Assembly (NCBI GenBank): GCA_949130495.1
Contig: OX422221.1
Span: forward strand, 29,214,917 to 29,278,916
Reading direction: 5' to 3'
Origin: Sambucus nigra
Taxonomy: Eukaryota > Streptophyta > Magnoliopsida > Dipsacales > Adoxaceae
DNA: 64,000 nucleotides
The notes beneath the pieces were generated by a model that saw only the letters and a program-made list of their open reading frames with translations, was not told where the DNA came from and did not search any database. This document shows positions 47,677 through 59,618 of the stretch, piece after piece. Position numbers and translations under genes: made by a program. Within the stretch, counting starts at the first letter, position 1, and the number at the start of each line of letters is the position of its first letter.

Positions 47677-47960
47677 AGGGGAAATTTACGCCACTATTAG
47701 AAGGTTTGGAAGAGAATTCACGAGAAAATTTACAGATAATGTTTCCATTTCCTTGAGAGGCCATCATCATGCATAAGACAAAGGAAATGAAAAATCCAGG
47801 AGCTCATAATGAAGGGCCAAAGTGAAGGTTGATTAAGAGAATTGATATTCTCACACCCACAAGTCGTTTCTTTATGTGGAGGAGTAATGATTATTAGATG
47901 TGGGATAATGGCATTGAAAAACTCAATAGTCCACTACATATTTTTTACCAAAAATCAATT

Positions 47961-48700
47961 AGTGCAGGGGGTGTGTTTACACCACATTACCACAGGCCAA
48001 TGAGTTGTTTCCACATAAGTCATAAATTGTAAAAAAATAGTTGAATTATGATATACAAAATCCAAGTAACTTGCAACATGCATGCGTGACATTTGTCACA
48101 ACTTGGATATGTTATTAAAAATGTAAGGAGACAATTTGAATGGGGCTTTAGTGCACCTAAAGAGAGAGAAAAAAATCAATTGGATGAGTAATCACCTAAC
48201 ATTTATAAAAGTAGTTACATTGCACGAAAAGAAACTCTATAAATAAGCAACAATCCCACAAAGGAAAAGAGGACTCCCTCACCAAAAACTAAATTTACAT
48301 ACCTTTATCCTTTCTTTCCTTTTCTTTTCTTTTTATTTTCTTCTCTTTTCGTTATTTACATCACTTCTTTCAATTCGATATAGATTATAAGGTAGATTGT
48401 AACTGTTCTTCAAGTTTATTAAAAAAATCCTTTACTTTTGTAATCTTTAATTTCTTGCTTTACATTCCATAGTGTAATCATTTACGTTATCGCACTTTCT
48501 TTTCATTTACGTTATCGCACTTTCTTTTCTTCAACTTCAAAGATTTACTCATACTTCAATTCCTACAATTTAAAGTTTCTCTTGTTTCAGTTAGTTAGCA
48601 CAATTTAGTGCTTTCATCAAAGTCTTCCCTAAAAAGAGCATAAGTCTTATTAATTTAAGCATCGAACGCAACACAATCGCGTGATATTATCACTAGGGTA
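47961..48700 (+). mobile_element. PPT and probable 3' LTR of the Tat-like element
   Basis: AGTGCAGGGGG (47961-47971) is a Tat-style PPT, followed by TGTGTTTACACC as a plausible LTR start. A TATA box (CTCTATAAATAAGC, about 48235) lies inside. There is a short direct repeat CATTTACGTTATCGCACTTT near 48480-48520. The LTR end is uncertain. Confidence 0.45.
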
Positions 48701-49560
48701 AGATCTTTGGCTAGCAAGACCACAAATCTTGCATGCTCACAATCCTAATTAACTTTAATAACCAAGCCAAGTAAATAACCTAAACAATATATTATTATAG
48801 TAATTGACTAAGTCATATTAAATTATTAAAATGAATATTTAAATGACTTAGTGAAATGGGAAACTATCGAATGGTCACGGGTCTAAGTATTAAGGTTAAT
48901 TTATTTGTATTATTCCATCGACATTGGTTCAAACAAATCACGAAGTAGGTTCTTATAATTTCAAGACACAATTAATTGATTAATGATTAAGATTTAATTA
49001 AAAGCGACACATATGGGCAGATTAAAATTTTAATTAAATAATTAACTTGAAGAAATTGTTAACTTTTGGGTTAGTTTGTGGGATATTTAGAAATATCAGA
49101 TTGAGTTACAAATAGTGAAAAATGGTCCATTTGGTTAGTATGGGTGTCGGGCCAAGTTTAGGACTATTTGGGGCTTGTTTTATGTTGAAGAAAATTTAGG
49201 CCCTAAGCCTAATTAAAAATTTCACTAATAATATAAGCTAATTAAACAACCTTAAAACTCATATTACACTTTGGAGAAACCCTTGTGCTGAGGAGGAAGA
49301 ATAGGGAGCCCTATCTCTTGTGATTTAGGGATTTGGAGAGTTGATTCATATAATCGCCATGACGTAAGTTTACTTTACGTAAAATACATTATGTTTGTGT
49401 TATAGTCATAATCATGTATTAAAATCTATAAATATGATTAACATATCTGATGTAGTTAATAATTAAACTTAATATTGTAATTATTTTTAATGGAACTAAG
49501 AACTTTGGTTGATTTATTGATGAATACATGAAATTTTTTACTTAAATGGATAAATTGATA
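48701..49560. other. Unassigned stretch
   Basis: A/T-rich with no supported gene. The part around 49270-49380 resembles a gypsy LTR leader in style, but I could not align it to another copy. Confidence 0.3.
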
Positions 49561-50750
49561 TGTTATTGAAAACATTATATTTGAATTATACATGTTTTAA
49601 TGTTCAAAAGTCCTAAGTTAATTTCATAAATTGTTTTGAAAACGTAGGTTAATGAAGCCCTTTAATTGAAGAAAATGAAGTTAGGTTAAATTTAGTAATA
49701 TGTTAAGTTGGACCATTAATCTTCTTAGAATCACTCTAAATCTTATAGAATCTTGATAGGAACTTCAATTAGCGTAGTTATTGAATTTGAGGCTTTAAGT
49801 TTAATAGAAAATGGGTTACAGTTGCCATTGTTAACTTTGGGGGAAAGTTCAGTACAATGGGGTCGTCAGATCGATCCAACCCAAGCTCAGATCGATCTTG
49901 TAGGCTCTTTTAGTTTGGGTAATTTGGGGAGTTTAAGTTAGATTATAAACTATAATTTTTCTCGTGGAATTTTCGGTAAATTAGTAATGTTTATATAACA
50001 ATATTTTGGGGGGAAAATACCTATTTTAGGAACCATAGGATACAGGTTAAAATATATATAGTCAAGTAATGTTAAATGATTGTGTGAATCATGAATAAAC
50101 GTGATTTTCTTTATAACCCATTGAGTAGGGTTATCATATGTTATTTAAAACATTATATTTAAATTATACATGCTTTAATGTTTAAAATCCTTAAGTTAAT
50201 TGTGTGAATTGATTTGAAAATGTAGGTTAATTCATCCCTTTGAATGAAGAAAATGAAATTAGGTTAAATTTAATAATATATGGATTGGACCTTAATCTTC
50301 TTAGAATCACAATAAGTTTTATAGAATTTTATTAGGAACTTAAATTCATATCATATTTGTTTGGAAGATGGGTTTTGTTATTGAATTATAGGCTTTAGAC
50401 CGGATAGAAAAAGGGTTATAGCCTTTATTGTTAACTTCAGGATAAATCTCCACACATGGGGTTCATCGAATTGTTCCGGTTCAAGCTTTGATCGATCTGG
50501 ACGATGTGTCAATTTGACCTGCGGGATATCGATACGGACCTATTTAGGATATTTTAGGACTTTAATTTGGATTATAAACTATAATTCTTCTCAGGGTCTT
50601 TTAGAGAAATTAATGATGTTTATAAAATAATAGGTTTGGGGGATGATACCTATTTTAGGAGCCTTGGGGTTTGGGTTAAAATATATATAGTCCATTAATA
50701 TTAAATGGTTGTGTAAATCATGCATAAACGAGGTTATATTTAGAATCGAA
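49561..50750. repeat. Tandem duplication of a ~0.58-0.63-kb unit
   Basis: 49569-50146 and 50147-50740 are collinear: AAAACATTATATTT, then TGTTTTAATGTTC / TGCTTTAATGTTT, then ATCTTCTTAGAATCAC, then AGATTATAAACTATAATT and GTTAAAATATATATAGTC. The offset is 578 bp at the start and 629 bp at the end. Each unit contains a GATCGATC motif region (about 49868-49900; about 50488). It may be part of an old LTR; no coding function. Confidence 0.75.
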
Positions 50751-50984
50751 TGACTATGGATTGTTGCTAATCAATTTGAATTATGTGAACATGCATGTGG
50801 TTGTCCTCGTGGGTAGCCTACTAGAAGAGATTTGATGGGGCGCATATGATGTGATTGTGCTTGGTATCCTGATGAGCGCACAATTTTTTTTAGGTAGGAT
50901 TGACATTAAACCTGGAAAGTTTTCATCTTAAAAGCATCGAGTAATCATGAATTAGATGGTAAAAACAATAACTAGGTTTAAATC

Positions 50985-51638
50985 AAAATCCTAGGGGTTC
51001 GAATCACAATACCTTTGCGGATCTTGTTGGTGATCCGAATAAGGAGAAATATGTTGATGAAGATGATGGTCTTGATGCCCTTCCAAGGTCTCCAAAAATC
51101 TTAATAGAATCCACTGAAAGCCTTGTATATTCTAGTATACGATCCCCCCAAAGTGAGCTATGTGTGGGAACCCTCGATATGAGAACTTGGTGAAATGTGA
51201 GAGAAATCACTTTCTTTCTTCACCCCATCACAAAAATGTGAATAGTGTATTACCTCTCCCTCTTTAAGCCTCCATAATGGATATGATGTTTAAAACCCTA
51301 TCTTACACCAATATATATAGGTATAAGACATGGGCTAAAGATAAACTGGGTTTCTAGAGAACGTGCACCTACTACTTGGGTAATGGACTATATTAGGGCC
51401 CTAAGGCTAAATAATTAAATTGGATTCCAATATATACTTAAAAATCCTAAAATACACCCCCTAATTTATTTTCTTAATTTATTTAATCATAATTAACTCC
51501 ATTAAATAATCAAGATTGCATTCCAATTTAATTATCTCAAAATCACTCGGGATAAAGAGGTATTGTTTGCAAAGTTATTATGGTACACAATATGATTCCC
51601 TGCTTTAAGAGTTTAATATTCGGTTGGTCAAATCAATT
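50985..51638 (-). mobile_element. Copia-type LTR copy 2, left piece
   Basis: It aligns to 38020-38182 joined to 41289-41760, without the 3.1-kb solo LTR, and shares TATCTTACACxAATATATAT and GATTCCxTGxxTTxAGxxT. It is interrupted at about 51639 by a LINE and resumes at 61620. Confidence 0.65.
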
Positions 51639-51997
51639 CGTAGAAATTGTAAAGGTGAAATTGTGTGGGCTTTTTCCAGAAATCTGGGACAGGTATCTAA
51701 TATTGAAGCTAAAGTTTGGGCATTGTTCAAAGGCATCTCATATTACAGAGATTTGAAAGACTATGTTGTGGAGATTGAAAGTGATTCTAAGATTGTGGTT
51801 GATATTCTTAAAGGCAAAGTGAGATGCCCGTGGAGGGTAAGATGGCATATTGATAAGATAACATCTATGTTGACTGACTATACCTTCTCATTGCGGCATA
51901 TACATTGAGAAGAGAACTATGTGGCTGATTATTTGGCCAAATTGGGTAGCAAAGAATCGTTTAATATGTTTTCTTTCCATACTTCTGACTTTCCTAA
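51639..51997 (+). pseudogene. 5'-truncated LINE (RNase H-like C-terminal domain), first piece
   Basis: An open frame reads RRNCKGEIVWAFSRNLGQ, NIEAKVWALFKGI and VVEIESDSKIVVDILKG. After a stop at 51906-51908 it continues in the same frame with EENYVADYLAKLGSKES, ending near FHTSDFPN at 51997. This is the RNase H-like domain at the C-terminus of many plant LINE-type reverse transcriptases (catalytic-site residues E, S-D and V-A-D visible). The frame is cut by the gypsy element at 51998 and resumes at 61422. All upstream LINE sequence is missing, as is usual for 5' truncation. Confidence 0.72.
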
Positions 51998-52409
51998 TGT
52001 AACAACCCGCCCTTTTGGAGACGATTAAATTCCATAAATAAATATAAATTGGCAATTTGGAGAATTTCCTAAAATAGTAATTTTTGGGATATTCGAGGAT
52101 TAAATGATTTTCGAGGGATGTTGTGATTATTTTTGGGAGTATATAGGTCGAAATATTTTAATTATATGTCGTAGTTGAGTAAAGCGACATGAGGTAAGAT
52201 TTTTAATTGGAAAACCCGCATTTATTTATTTTGGGTTGGAATAGTGATTTGCGGTCAGGTACCTCGGATGGAAATTTCGACTGCGCCGTGAGTCTCTGAA
52301 TGTCCGAGATAGTCGAAAATGAGTTTCGGGTAATTTTAGAGGTAAAAGTAACTCGTAATTGGGTAAACGAGTCGTTTTTGGGTTTTAAGGGGTTAAACCC
52401 TTTTCTTTC

Positions 52410-52418
52410 TATATAAAT
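52410..52418 (+). promoter_or_regulatory. LTR TATA box
   Basis: TATATAAATAGAGGG followed by a ~90-nt purine-rich leader. The same arrangement occurs in the 3' LTR at about 58469. Confidence 0.65.
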
Positions 52419-53811
52419 AGAGGGAGAGGGAGAAAAGAGAGAAAGGAAAGAAAGAAAAGAGAGAGAAGAGAGAGAGGAAGGAGAAATAGGAGGAGAAAAT
52501 GGAGATTCGGGCCAAACTCCGCCGGATTCGACTCGGGGTCGTCGGATTTTATCCACGAGGCAAGTGTTTACTTTCTTTATTTATCTTTTTGCATAAATAT
52601 CTCATACCGTAGTTTGGTATAAACAAACCCTAAAGGTTTTGGGGTGGATTATCGTGGATAAAACGGGTTTTTGGAAGTTAAAACAATTAAACCCCAATAA
52701 TATTTCAATTTGTGGAACTTAGGTTTTAACCTAAATTAATTGATGGTTTTGGGTTCTAGGATGTTTAGAACCCTTAATATATGTGTATTTGTAGTTGGTT
52801 GAGGTTGTAGGACGTTGGGTGAGGCGACAAAAGCTTGGGAGAAGCTTTAATGGCCGAAATCGTCTCGGATAAGACGATGAATAGTAACCCGTCACTTTAG
52901 GGGGCCTTTTTGGCTAGGAAAAGAATTGATTTAGCTTTCGTCCAAAACATGAAAGTTGTATATCTTTTCGATACGGTCGTGTGAGCGCTAACCGCGTATT
53001 TTTATGATTTTTTTACGATTTGATATGATTTTTACAAGATGGCAGCTCCGGGTTGAAATCATCAACTCGGAAATCAAATTGGGAATTGGAAAAATAAAGG
53101 CTAGGATTAGTCGTGTAAATGTTCGGGATAATTTTTGGTGTAGTTTAGAAACCCCAAAAATTAATTTGGGTTGTTGGATAAAAGGAATTGAGGAGATTTA
53201 ATTTGGGAGACCTGGTGTGACCTGTCGACCGCGTCAAGAAGAAAGGGCCTACTGCTTTGTTTCGTAGGCTTATTTGCAACCCGCGGTCGACCGGGGATCT
53301 AGGACCGGTCGATCGGTGCCCTGTTTTCAACCCAAGATTTTGGAGATTATTATTACTTATCCTCTTTGAGTTTAAAGTTTAAGGGCCTTCCAAATTAGAG
53401 TATTATGGAGGGTTATGTCCTAAAGGACTTGAGGAATTGGGAATATATATATGTGTATATTCACTTAGAGTGAATTAGTATAATTGGAGATATCCAAATG
53501 AATCCGTGGATGGGATTTTGGTATATATTACTTATTAAAGTAAGAATATACTTTGGGTTTAGTATTATGCATATATGAATTCATGATTATGATTCTTTGA
53601 GAGAATCTTTGGGATTATTGGTCATCGATAGATGGTTTGACAAGTAGGGCCATTATATATATATTCAGGTAGGAATATATGGTATATATATATATATATA
53701 CAATGTGATTAAAGTATATATATGAATTAAGATAAATGACTTTTGAAAATGTAAATATAAATGTTTTCAAAATGGAAAGGTAAATTATTTTCTTAATTAA
53801 TAATGTATGGA

Positions 53812-54105
53812 TACACACCTCTCTAAATCGCTATCAGAAGGGAAGTTGCGTGCGTATGGTGAAGCCCCCTGACAAATTAACGCAGGGTGGATATAGTCCT
53901 ATAGGCCATATGAGCGTTTGTTGTATTTTTTCTGCGCTGGTTAGGAGATTCCGGGTGTGGTCTTGACTATCCCACAGGCATATGGCCGCTTCCCGACGTC
54001 TTGAGATGTAGGATCCCAGGTTGTCTTGATGATAGGCCCTGGAAGATGATAGCCATTTAGGGGCGCGCGCAGTGGGGAAACCCGGGCGGACGGTCTTAGA
54101 ACGCG
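53812..54105 (+). repeat. Conserved ~280-bp structured block, copy 2
   Basis: Matches 2387-2655 and 59619-59910. The inverted repeat GGCCATATG (53904-53912) / CATATGGCC (53979-53987) is intact. Confidence 0.78.
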
Positions 54106-54603
54106 TTTTATTAAAGTAATTCATGATAATGGATTGGCTTTAATTACATTTCCAGGATATAGGAAGGGAAATGGGTTATATGTTTTGGCTTCGGTAACAC
54201 CTACCGGATGGAAGAAGGGGTGTGGAAGCATATGATATGATCAAAGCATTTTTATGATAATGAAAATGGCTTTGAATACATTTCCTGAATATAAAAAGGG
54301 AAATGGGATATTTTGAAACGAAAAAGCATTTTTATGATAATAAAATTGGTTTTTAAAAAGAGATGTGATTTGTTAAAGAAATTCATGATAATGAATTGGC
54401 TTTTAAATACATTTCCTGGATATGAGAAGGGAAATTGAAAGTTTTGAGAAAAATGAAATGTATTGATAAATACTTTGTATATGAATCCTCAGTCCGGGAG
54501 ATAGATCCGGAAGTATATGGAAATATGTATATATAAATGGATGAATCGAGTACCGAGGGTCTAATGGATCCCGATGATCGACCTTGCCGCATAGTAGTGT
54601 ATC

Positions 54604-54644
54604 GGGGGGGTTCCTTGTTTGGATTTCGCTTTGCGAGACACCCC
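54604..54644 (+). other. Hairpin motif, copy 1 (5' LTR)
   Basis: GGGG … TTCCTTGTTTGGATT TCGC-TTT-GCGA GAC ACCCC. The outer stem is GGGGT/ACCCC and the inner stem TCGC/GCGA; GTGT and GCAC flank it. Confidence 0.7.
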
Positions 54645-54802
54645 ACGCACGAATATGGCACTGTGTTGAGACTGGGGAGAAGTTTAATCCTTAGTGCTCT
54701 AATATTAATATTTCTTGTGGTATACATATTTATTTATATATATATTCTGTACTGAGGGACTGGCGGATCTCGACGGTCGACCGTGCCGCGTAGTAGTGTA
54801 TC

Positions 54803-54843
54803 GGGGGGGTTCCTTGTTTGGATTTCGCTTTGCGAGACACCCC
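54803..54843 (+). other. Hairpin motif, copy 2 (5' LTR)
   Basis: Same core as copy 1, about 199 bp downstream, within a ~145-bp direct repeat that includes GTAGTGTATCGG and GTTGAGACTGGGG. Confidence 0.7.
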
Positions 54844-55598
54844 ATGCACGAACATGGCATAGCGTTGAGACTGGGGTGAAGTTTAGCCCTTAGTACATTC
54901 CTTGGACTATCTAGGATTGATAGTGGGTTGGTGATAGACTAGTTTAGCAGGATAGCTTGACTAGGAGGTTTAGAGGGATGCGCTAGGAGTACACTGTTAG
55001 AAGAGAGGTGAGGGGTATCTCATGGGAGTGCGATACCAAACTTAAATATGAGATAAAACCTTTTTCAAAATAATAAGGCATTTATGCACTTGCTAAATAT
55101 TTTCAAAACTCGGGCTCTGACCCGTTTATCTACTTTTCCTTTCTTTCTATATTATATATATATATATAGGTGTCCAGACACAGGGACGCCTGGATGGAAC
55201 TTCCTTCGAGTCAGACGTCAGCTGCAGCAGTTGTGGTTGCGTGCAGGATTTTCAGTAGACGCTTCCATTCTTGTAATCTAGATAGGAGGTATTGTATAAA
55301 CATTCGGGCCAATGGTCCAACTGCATTTATTTATTCTTTTAGTACATCATTCGATATGGTTGTATATTTTGACCGAGTGTTCGGTTACTTTATTTCATTT
55401 ACGCATAAACTGTGTGGATATTTTATTTATTGTTGTTAAAAAGACTAGTAAAGTTAAAAATTTTGACACCGGCCTAATAGGTTATTAGTAATTAAATGGA
55501 TTTTCGACAGTGATGCTAAGAATGATCCATATAAGACTCCTGTTTTAATTTAATATTGGAGTGATCGCCCGGTATCTTATTAGGCGGGTTGTCACAGA

Positions 55599-55610
55599 TG
55601 GTATCAGAGC
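55599..55610 (+). promoter_or_regulatory. tRNA(Met) PBS of the LARD-like element
   Basis: A perfect TGGTATCAGAGC, 2 nt after the 5' LTR. Confidence 0.95.
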
Positions 55611-56933
55611 ATCAGGTTCTAGTGTCCTTAGGAATCTGTGCGGACGTACTACGCTTTCAGCGTTGCTCTCATTTGTTATAGAGCCTCGGGATTAGGATTG
55701 TTGATTTCTCTTGTGAGATTTCGTTCTCCTACCATATTATGAGATTATAGAAATCTTTTGTGCGCTCGTTTGAGAATCGTGTGCGGAGCTTGGATGGTAG
55801 CAGGAGGTGAGGCTTAGCTGGAGCAGCTGGTAGAAGGTCGGGAATGAGGACCGTGGTAGAGGTCACTTCCTTTGCAGTGTTTGTTAAGGATTATCTCAAC
55901 GACTACTAAAGCATAGTAGTTACGAGTACCATAGTACCGCCGTAGTAGAGTGTGGTACTAAAGTTGGATTTCCGAGTGAAGTAAGGATTCGAAAGGGATC
56001 TTACGGATAGTCTTAACTGTGAGTCCCCATGATTTCAGCATGAATGAAAAGAATGCAGTTTTGGATTATTCGCATAAGGATCGACCAGAGGCCGATAGTG
56101 GATGAAGAGTATAATGGAAAAGTGAACCTTGTACCTAAGTGAGTTAGGTGCAATGAATGATGAGTCCTTTCCAGGAAGGATAGTCTCACTAGAGAATGTG
56201 TGTATTCGTGGACCCCATTGGTGGAAATCCACCCGGGAAAATTTGTTGAAATAAGGAGTTAAGAGGATTAGTAAGATGATTATAAGGAGCGGTGTTCGAT
56301 AGCCCAAGACTCGTGTGTGTATCTTGAGTTTTATGGCGGTCTTGATAACATTATATAATGTATGTCTATTTGTTTTCCGCGATAGCGGAATTTTTTTTTC
56401 CTTCATTCGCCATAAAGGCGGGTGTTGATATATTTTGTATATATATATATATATATATATCTGGTTTGGGATACTCGTTTTATATGTCTATACGAGTACG
56501 GTGATATGATGAATATAATACATTATGGTGTATTTTCGGAGCGATAGCAGGCTTAAAATGGCAAGTCTATCGTGTCCACGGTTCCTGGAGGGAACAGGTT
56601 ATTGTTGTGGTGCCTCACCTAGATATAGGTTGAGTTCACCTTATTTATTGTGGGATACGAAACTTCGATGAGTAGAGGTTTCATTATCGTGATTTGGGTA
56701 TATGGAGACCTTATATATATTATTTAAGGCCGCAGGATTTGTGTTGAGCTATAATATTAAGCTCATTACTATTTGCACAAGGACTTAAAAATGAGTGCGA
56801 GCGCAGGGTGGTATGACTCTTAGTTTGAGATAGGAGTTCAGACCACCTTTTTGTTGGATTAGGGGATAGGGATATCCCGGTTGCATGTTGAAATAAAGGA
56901 ACTCCATAACCAACGAAGTCAAGGGTTAATGTG

Positions 56934-56979
56934 TGGAGGGGTTACTTGTTTGGATTTCGCTTTGCGAGACACTCCGCAC
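56934..56979 (+). other. Hairpin motif, copy 3 (internal region)
   Basis: The outer stem is GTGTGGAG / CTCCGCAC (one G-U) and the inner stem TCGC-TTT-GCGA. The outer stem sequence differs from copies 1 and 2 on both sides. Confidence 0.65.
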
Positions 56980-57432
56980 ATGACTCTTAACTGCGTCGGG
57001 AGTGGAGAGCTGTTATAGGATGCAAGGATGTTGGTTTTGTGGAAAGGTATTATAGTGTGGATGAACCACTATAGGCTGTGAGCCACATGATGTTGATATA
57101 CATATGGAAATATTGTGCTATGGAAAAGCACTAAAGTGGTCCCCTCGCCACAAGTGGGTGGGTGAGGTTGGACTTAGAGAAATTGATTTGAGGACAATAG
57201 TCAGGCCTTAATGAAAAGGCAAATTTTGAGGAGATACATTTTGGGTAGTATGTTCATGACACTTTTACAGAAAGTGGGCACTTCGATTGATTAGGTTTCC
57301 TTCCGTATGGGCGAAAGGATAAGATAGTATAAATGCGTTCGTAGTTTAGCGTAGGCAGTATTTAGGACATCCCGCTGGTGTACCTTAGGTCGCTATATCT
57401 CGATGGCCGACTACGCGAGGGAGTAGTGTAAC

Positions 57433-57474
57433 GGGAGGGTTCCTTGTTTGGATTTCGCCTTGGCGAGACATCCC
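57433..57474 (+). other. Hairpin motif, copy 4 (internal region)
   Basis: The outer stem is GGGA/TCCC. The inner stem is extended to TCGCC-TT-GGCGA, a C-G pair added relative to the other copies. Confidence 0.65.
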
Positions 57475-58023
57475 ACGCATGAAACCAAGCAATTGTCGGG
57501 AGTTGAGAGAGGCCTTGGGCACTAGGGACATACTTAGGATTATATTAGTTTCGCGTAGGTAGGATATCGCATAGACCTTAGTATTATTAGGAGGTAAGTT
57601 TAGTAGATTTAGTGGCGCCGAGGTTAGGAAAATTGAATTTCGCGGGTTGGGAGGACCCATAGGTGAGTATTACACCGAGGAAAGGAGACCCTTATTGGGA
57701 GAGAGTGTTACGTGTCAGACGTTCACGATGGATGTGCAGATGTGCACGGGTTAGAAAGGTGTGTGGGCACCTTAGTAAGTTGGCTTATATACCGCCCGAA
57801 ATAGAATGGGCGTAGTATATAAATTTGAAGTTTATGCCGTTAGGTACTAGAAATAATGGGTGTGATGTGACGATGTTAGAGTCACTTTACGATCGTGGTA
57901 GTCGTGTAGCTCATGGTTGGGAACCATTGAGTTAGTATCTTTCCCTTGAGGTTTTAGGATTTGTAGTGATCCTAGTTAGATGGTGTAGGTTATACCTGAA
58001 TTTCGAGGACGAAATTCCGTTAT

Positions 58024-58035
58024 AAGGGGGGAGTA
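58024..58035 (+). promoter_or_regulatory. Polypurine tract of the LARD-like element
   Basis: AAGGGGGGAGTA directly before the 3' LTR. Confidence 0.88.
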
Positions 58036-59618
58036 TGTAACAACCCGCCCTTTTGGAGACGATTAAATTCCATAAATAAATATAAATTGGCAATTTGGAG
58101 AATTTCCTAAAATAGTAATTTTTGGGATATTCGAGGATTAAATGATTTTCGAGGGATGTTGTGATTATTTTTGGGACTATATAGGTCGAAATATTTTAAT
58201 TATATGTCGTAGTTGAGTAAAGCGACATGAGGTAAGATTTTTAATTGGAAAACCCGCATTTATTTATTTTGGGTTGGAATAGTGATTTGCGGTCAGGTAC
58301 CTCGGATGGAAATTTTGACTGCGCAGTGAGTCTCGGAATGTCCGAGATAGTCGAAAAAGAGTGTCCGATTGTCGAAAATGAGTTTCGGGTAATTTTAGAG
58401 GTAAAAGTAACTCGTAATTGGGTAAACGAGTCGTTTTTGGGTTTTAAGGGGTTAAACCCTTTTCTTTCTATATAAAGAGAGGGAGAGGGAGAAAAGAGAG
58501 AAAGGAAAGAAAGAAAAGAGAGAGAGGAAGGAGAAAGAGGAGGAGAAAATGGAGATTCGGGCCAAACTCCACCGGATTCGACTCGGGGTCGTCGGATTTT
58601 ATCCATGAGGCAAGTGTTTACTTGCTTTATTTATCTTTTTGCATAAATATCTCATACCTTAGTTTGGTATAAACAAACCCTAAAGCTTTTGGGGTGGATT
58701 ATCGTGGATAAAACGAGTTTTTGGAAGTTAAAACAATTAAACCCCAATAATATTTCAATTTGGGGAACTTAGTTTTAACCTAAATTAATTGGTGGTTTTG
58801 GGTTCTAGGATGTTTAGAACCCTTAATATATGTGTATTTGTAGTTGGTTGAGGTTGTAGGACGTTGGGTGAGGCGACAAAATCTTGGGAGAAGCTTTAAT
58901 GGCCGAAATCGTCTCGGAGAAGATGATGAATAGTAACCCCTCACTTTAGGGGGCCTTTTTGGACAGGAAAAGAATTTATTTATCTTTTGGCCAAAACACG
59001 AAAGTTGTAGATCTTTTCGATACGGTCATGTGGGCACTGACCGCATACTTTTTTGATTTTTCTACGATTTGATATGATTTTTACCAGATGGCAGCTCCGG
59101 GTTGAAATCATCAACTCGAAAATCAAATCGGGAATTGGAAAAATAAAGGCTAGGATTAGTCGTGTAAATGTTCGGGATAATTTTTGGTGTAGTTTAGAAG
59201 CCCCAAAAATGAATTTGGGTTGTTAGATAAAAGGAATTGAGGAGATATAATTTGGGAGACCTGGTGTGACCGGTCGACCGCGCCCTTAAGGCCGGTCGAC
59301 CGCGTCAAGAAGAAAGGGCCTACTGCTTTGTTTCGTAGGCTTATTTGCAACTCGCGGTCGATCGTGGGTTTAGTACTATGCATATATGAATGCATGATTA
59401 TGATTCTTTGAGAGAATCTTTGGGATTATTGGTCATCAATAGATGGTTTGGCAAGTAGGATCATTATATATATATTCAGGTAGGAATATATGGTATATAT
59501 ATATACTATGTGCTTAAAGTATATATATGAATTAAGATAAATGACTTTTGAAAATGTAAATATAAATGTTTTCAAAATGGAAAGGTAAATGATTTTCTTA
59601 ATTAATAATGTATGGATA

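Larger units (their letters stand above)
51998..55596 (+). repeat. 5' LTR (3599 bp) of the LARD-like element
   Basis: It starts TGTAACAACCCGCC and ends GGCGGGTTGTCACA, giving a 14-bp inverted terminus with one mismatch. It contains a TATA box (52410-52418), a GA-rich leader, GGTCGACC-type palindromes (about 53222-53312), the 280-bp block (53812-54105) and two hairpin motifs (54604 and 54803). Confidence 0.94.
55611..58023 (+). other. Non-coding internal region of the LARD-like element
   Basis: No gag, protease, RT, RNase H or integrase similarity on either strand. It contains two more hairpin motifs (56934 and 57433). Near its 3' end the perfect hairpin GAATTTCG-AGGA-CGAAATTC (57998-58017) encodes the chromovirus pol C-terminal FEDEI signature, although no pol precedes it. 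Confidence 0.8.

Noticed and set aside
50990..51010. tRNA gene suggested by GGTTCGAATC
   Set aside because: No cloverleaf or A box can be built around it; it is part of a repeated LTR sequence.
57385..57660. Minus-strand ORF at 57385-57660
   Set aside because: It overlaps the hairpin motif and has no domain; open by chance within non-coding interior sequence.
52203..58606. Minus-strand ORFs of about 120 codons near 52203-52556 and 58241-58606 that look alike
   Set aside because: They are the same non-coding GA-rich LTR leader read backwards in the two LTRs; the similarity comes from LTR identity.
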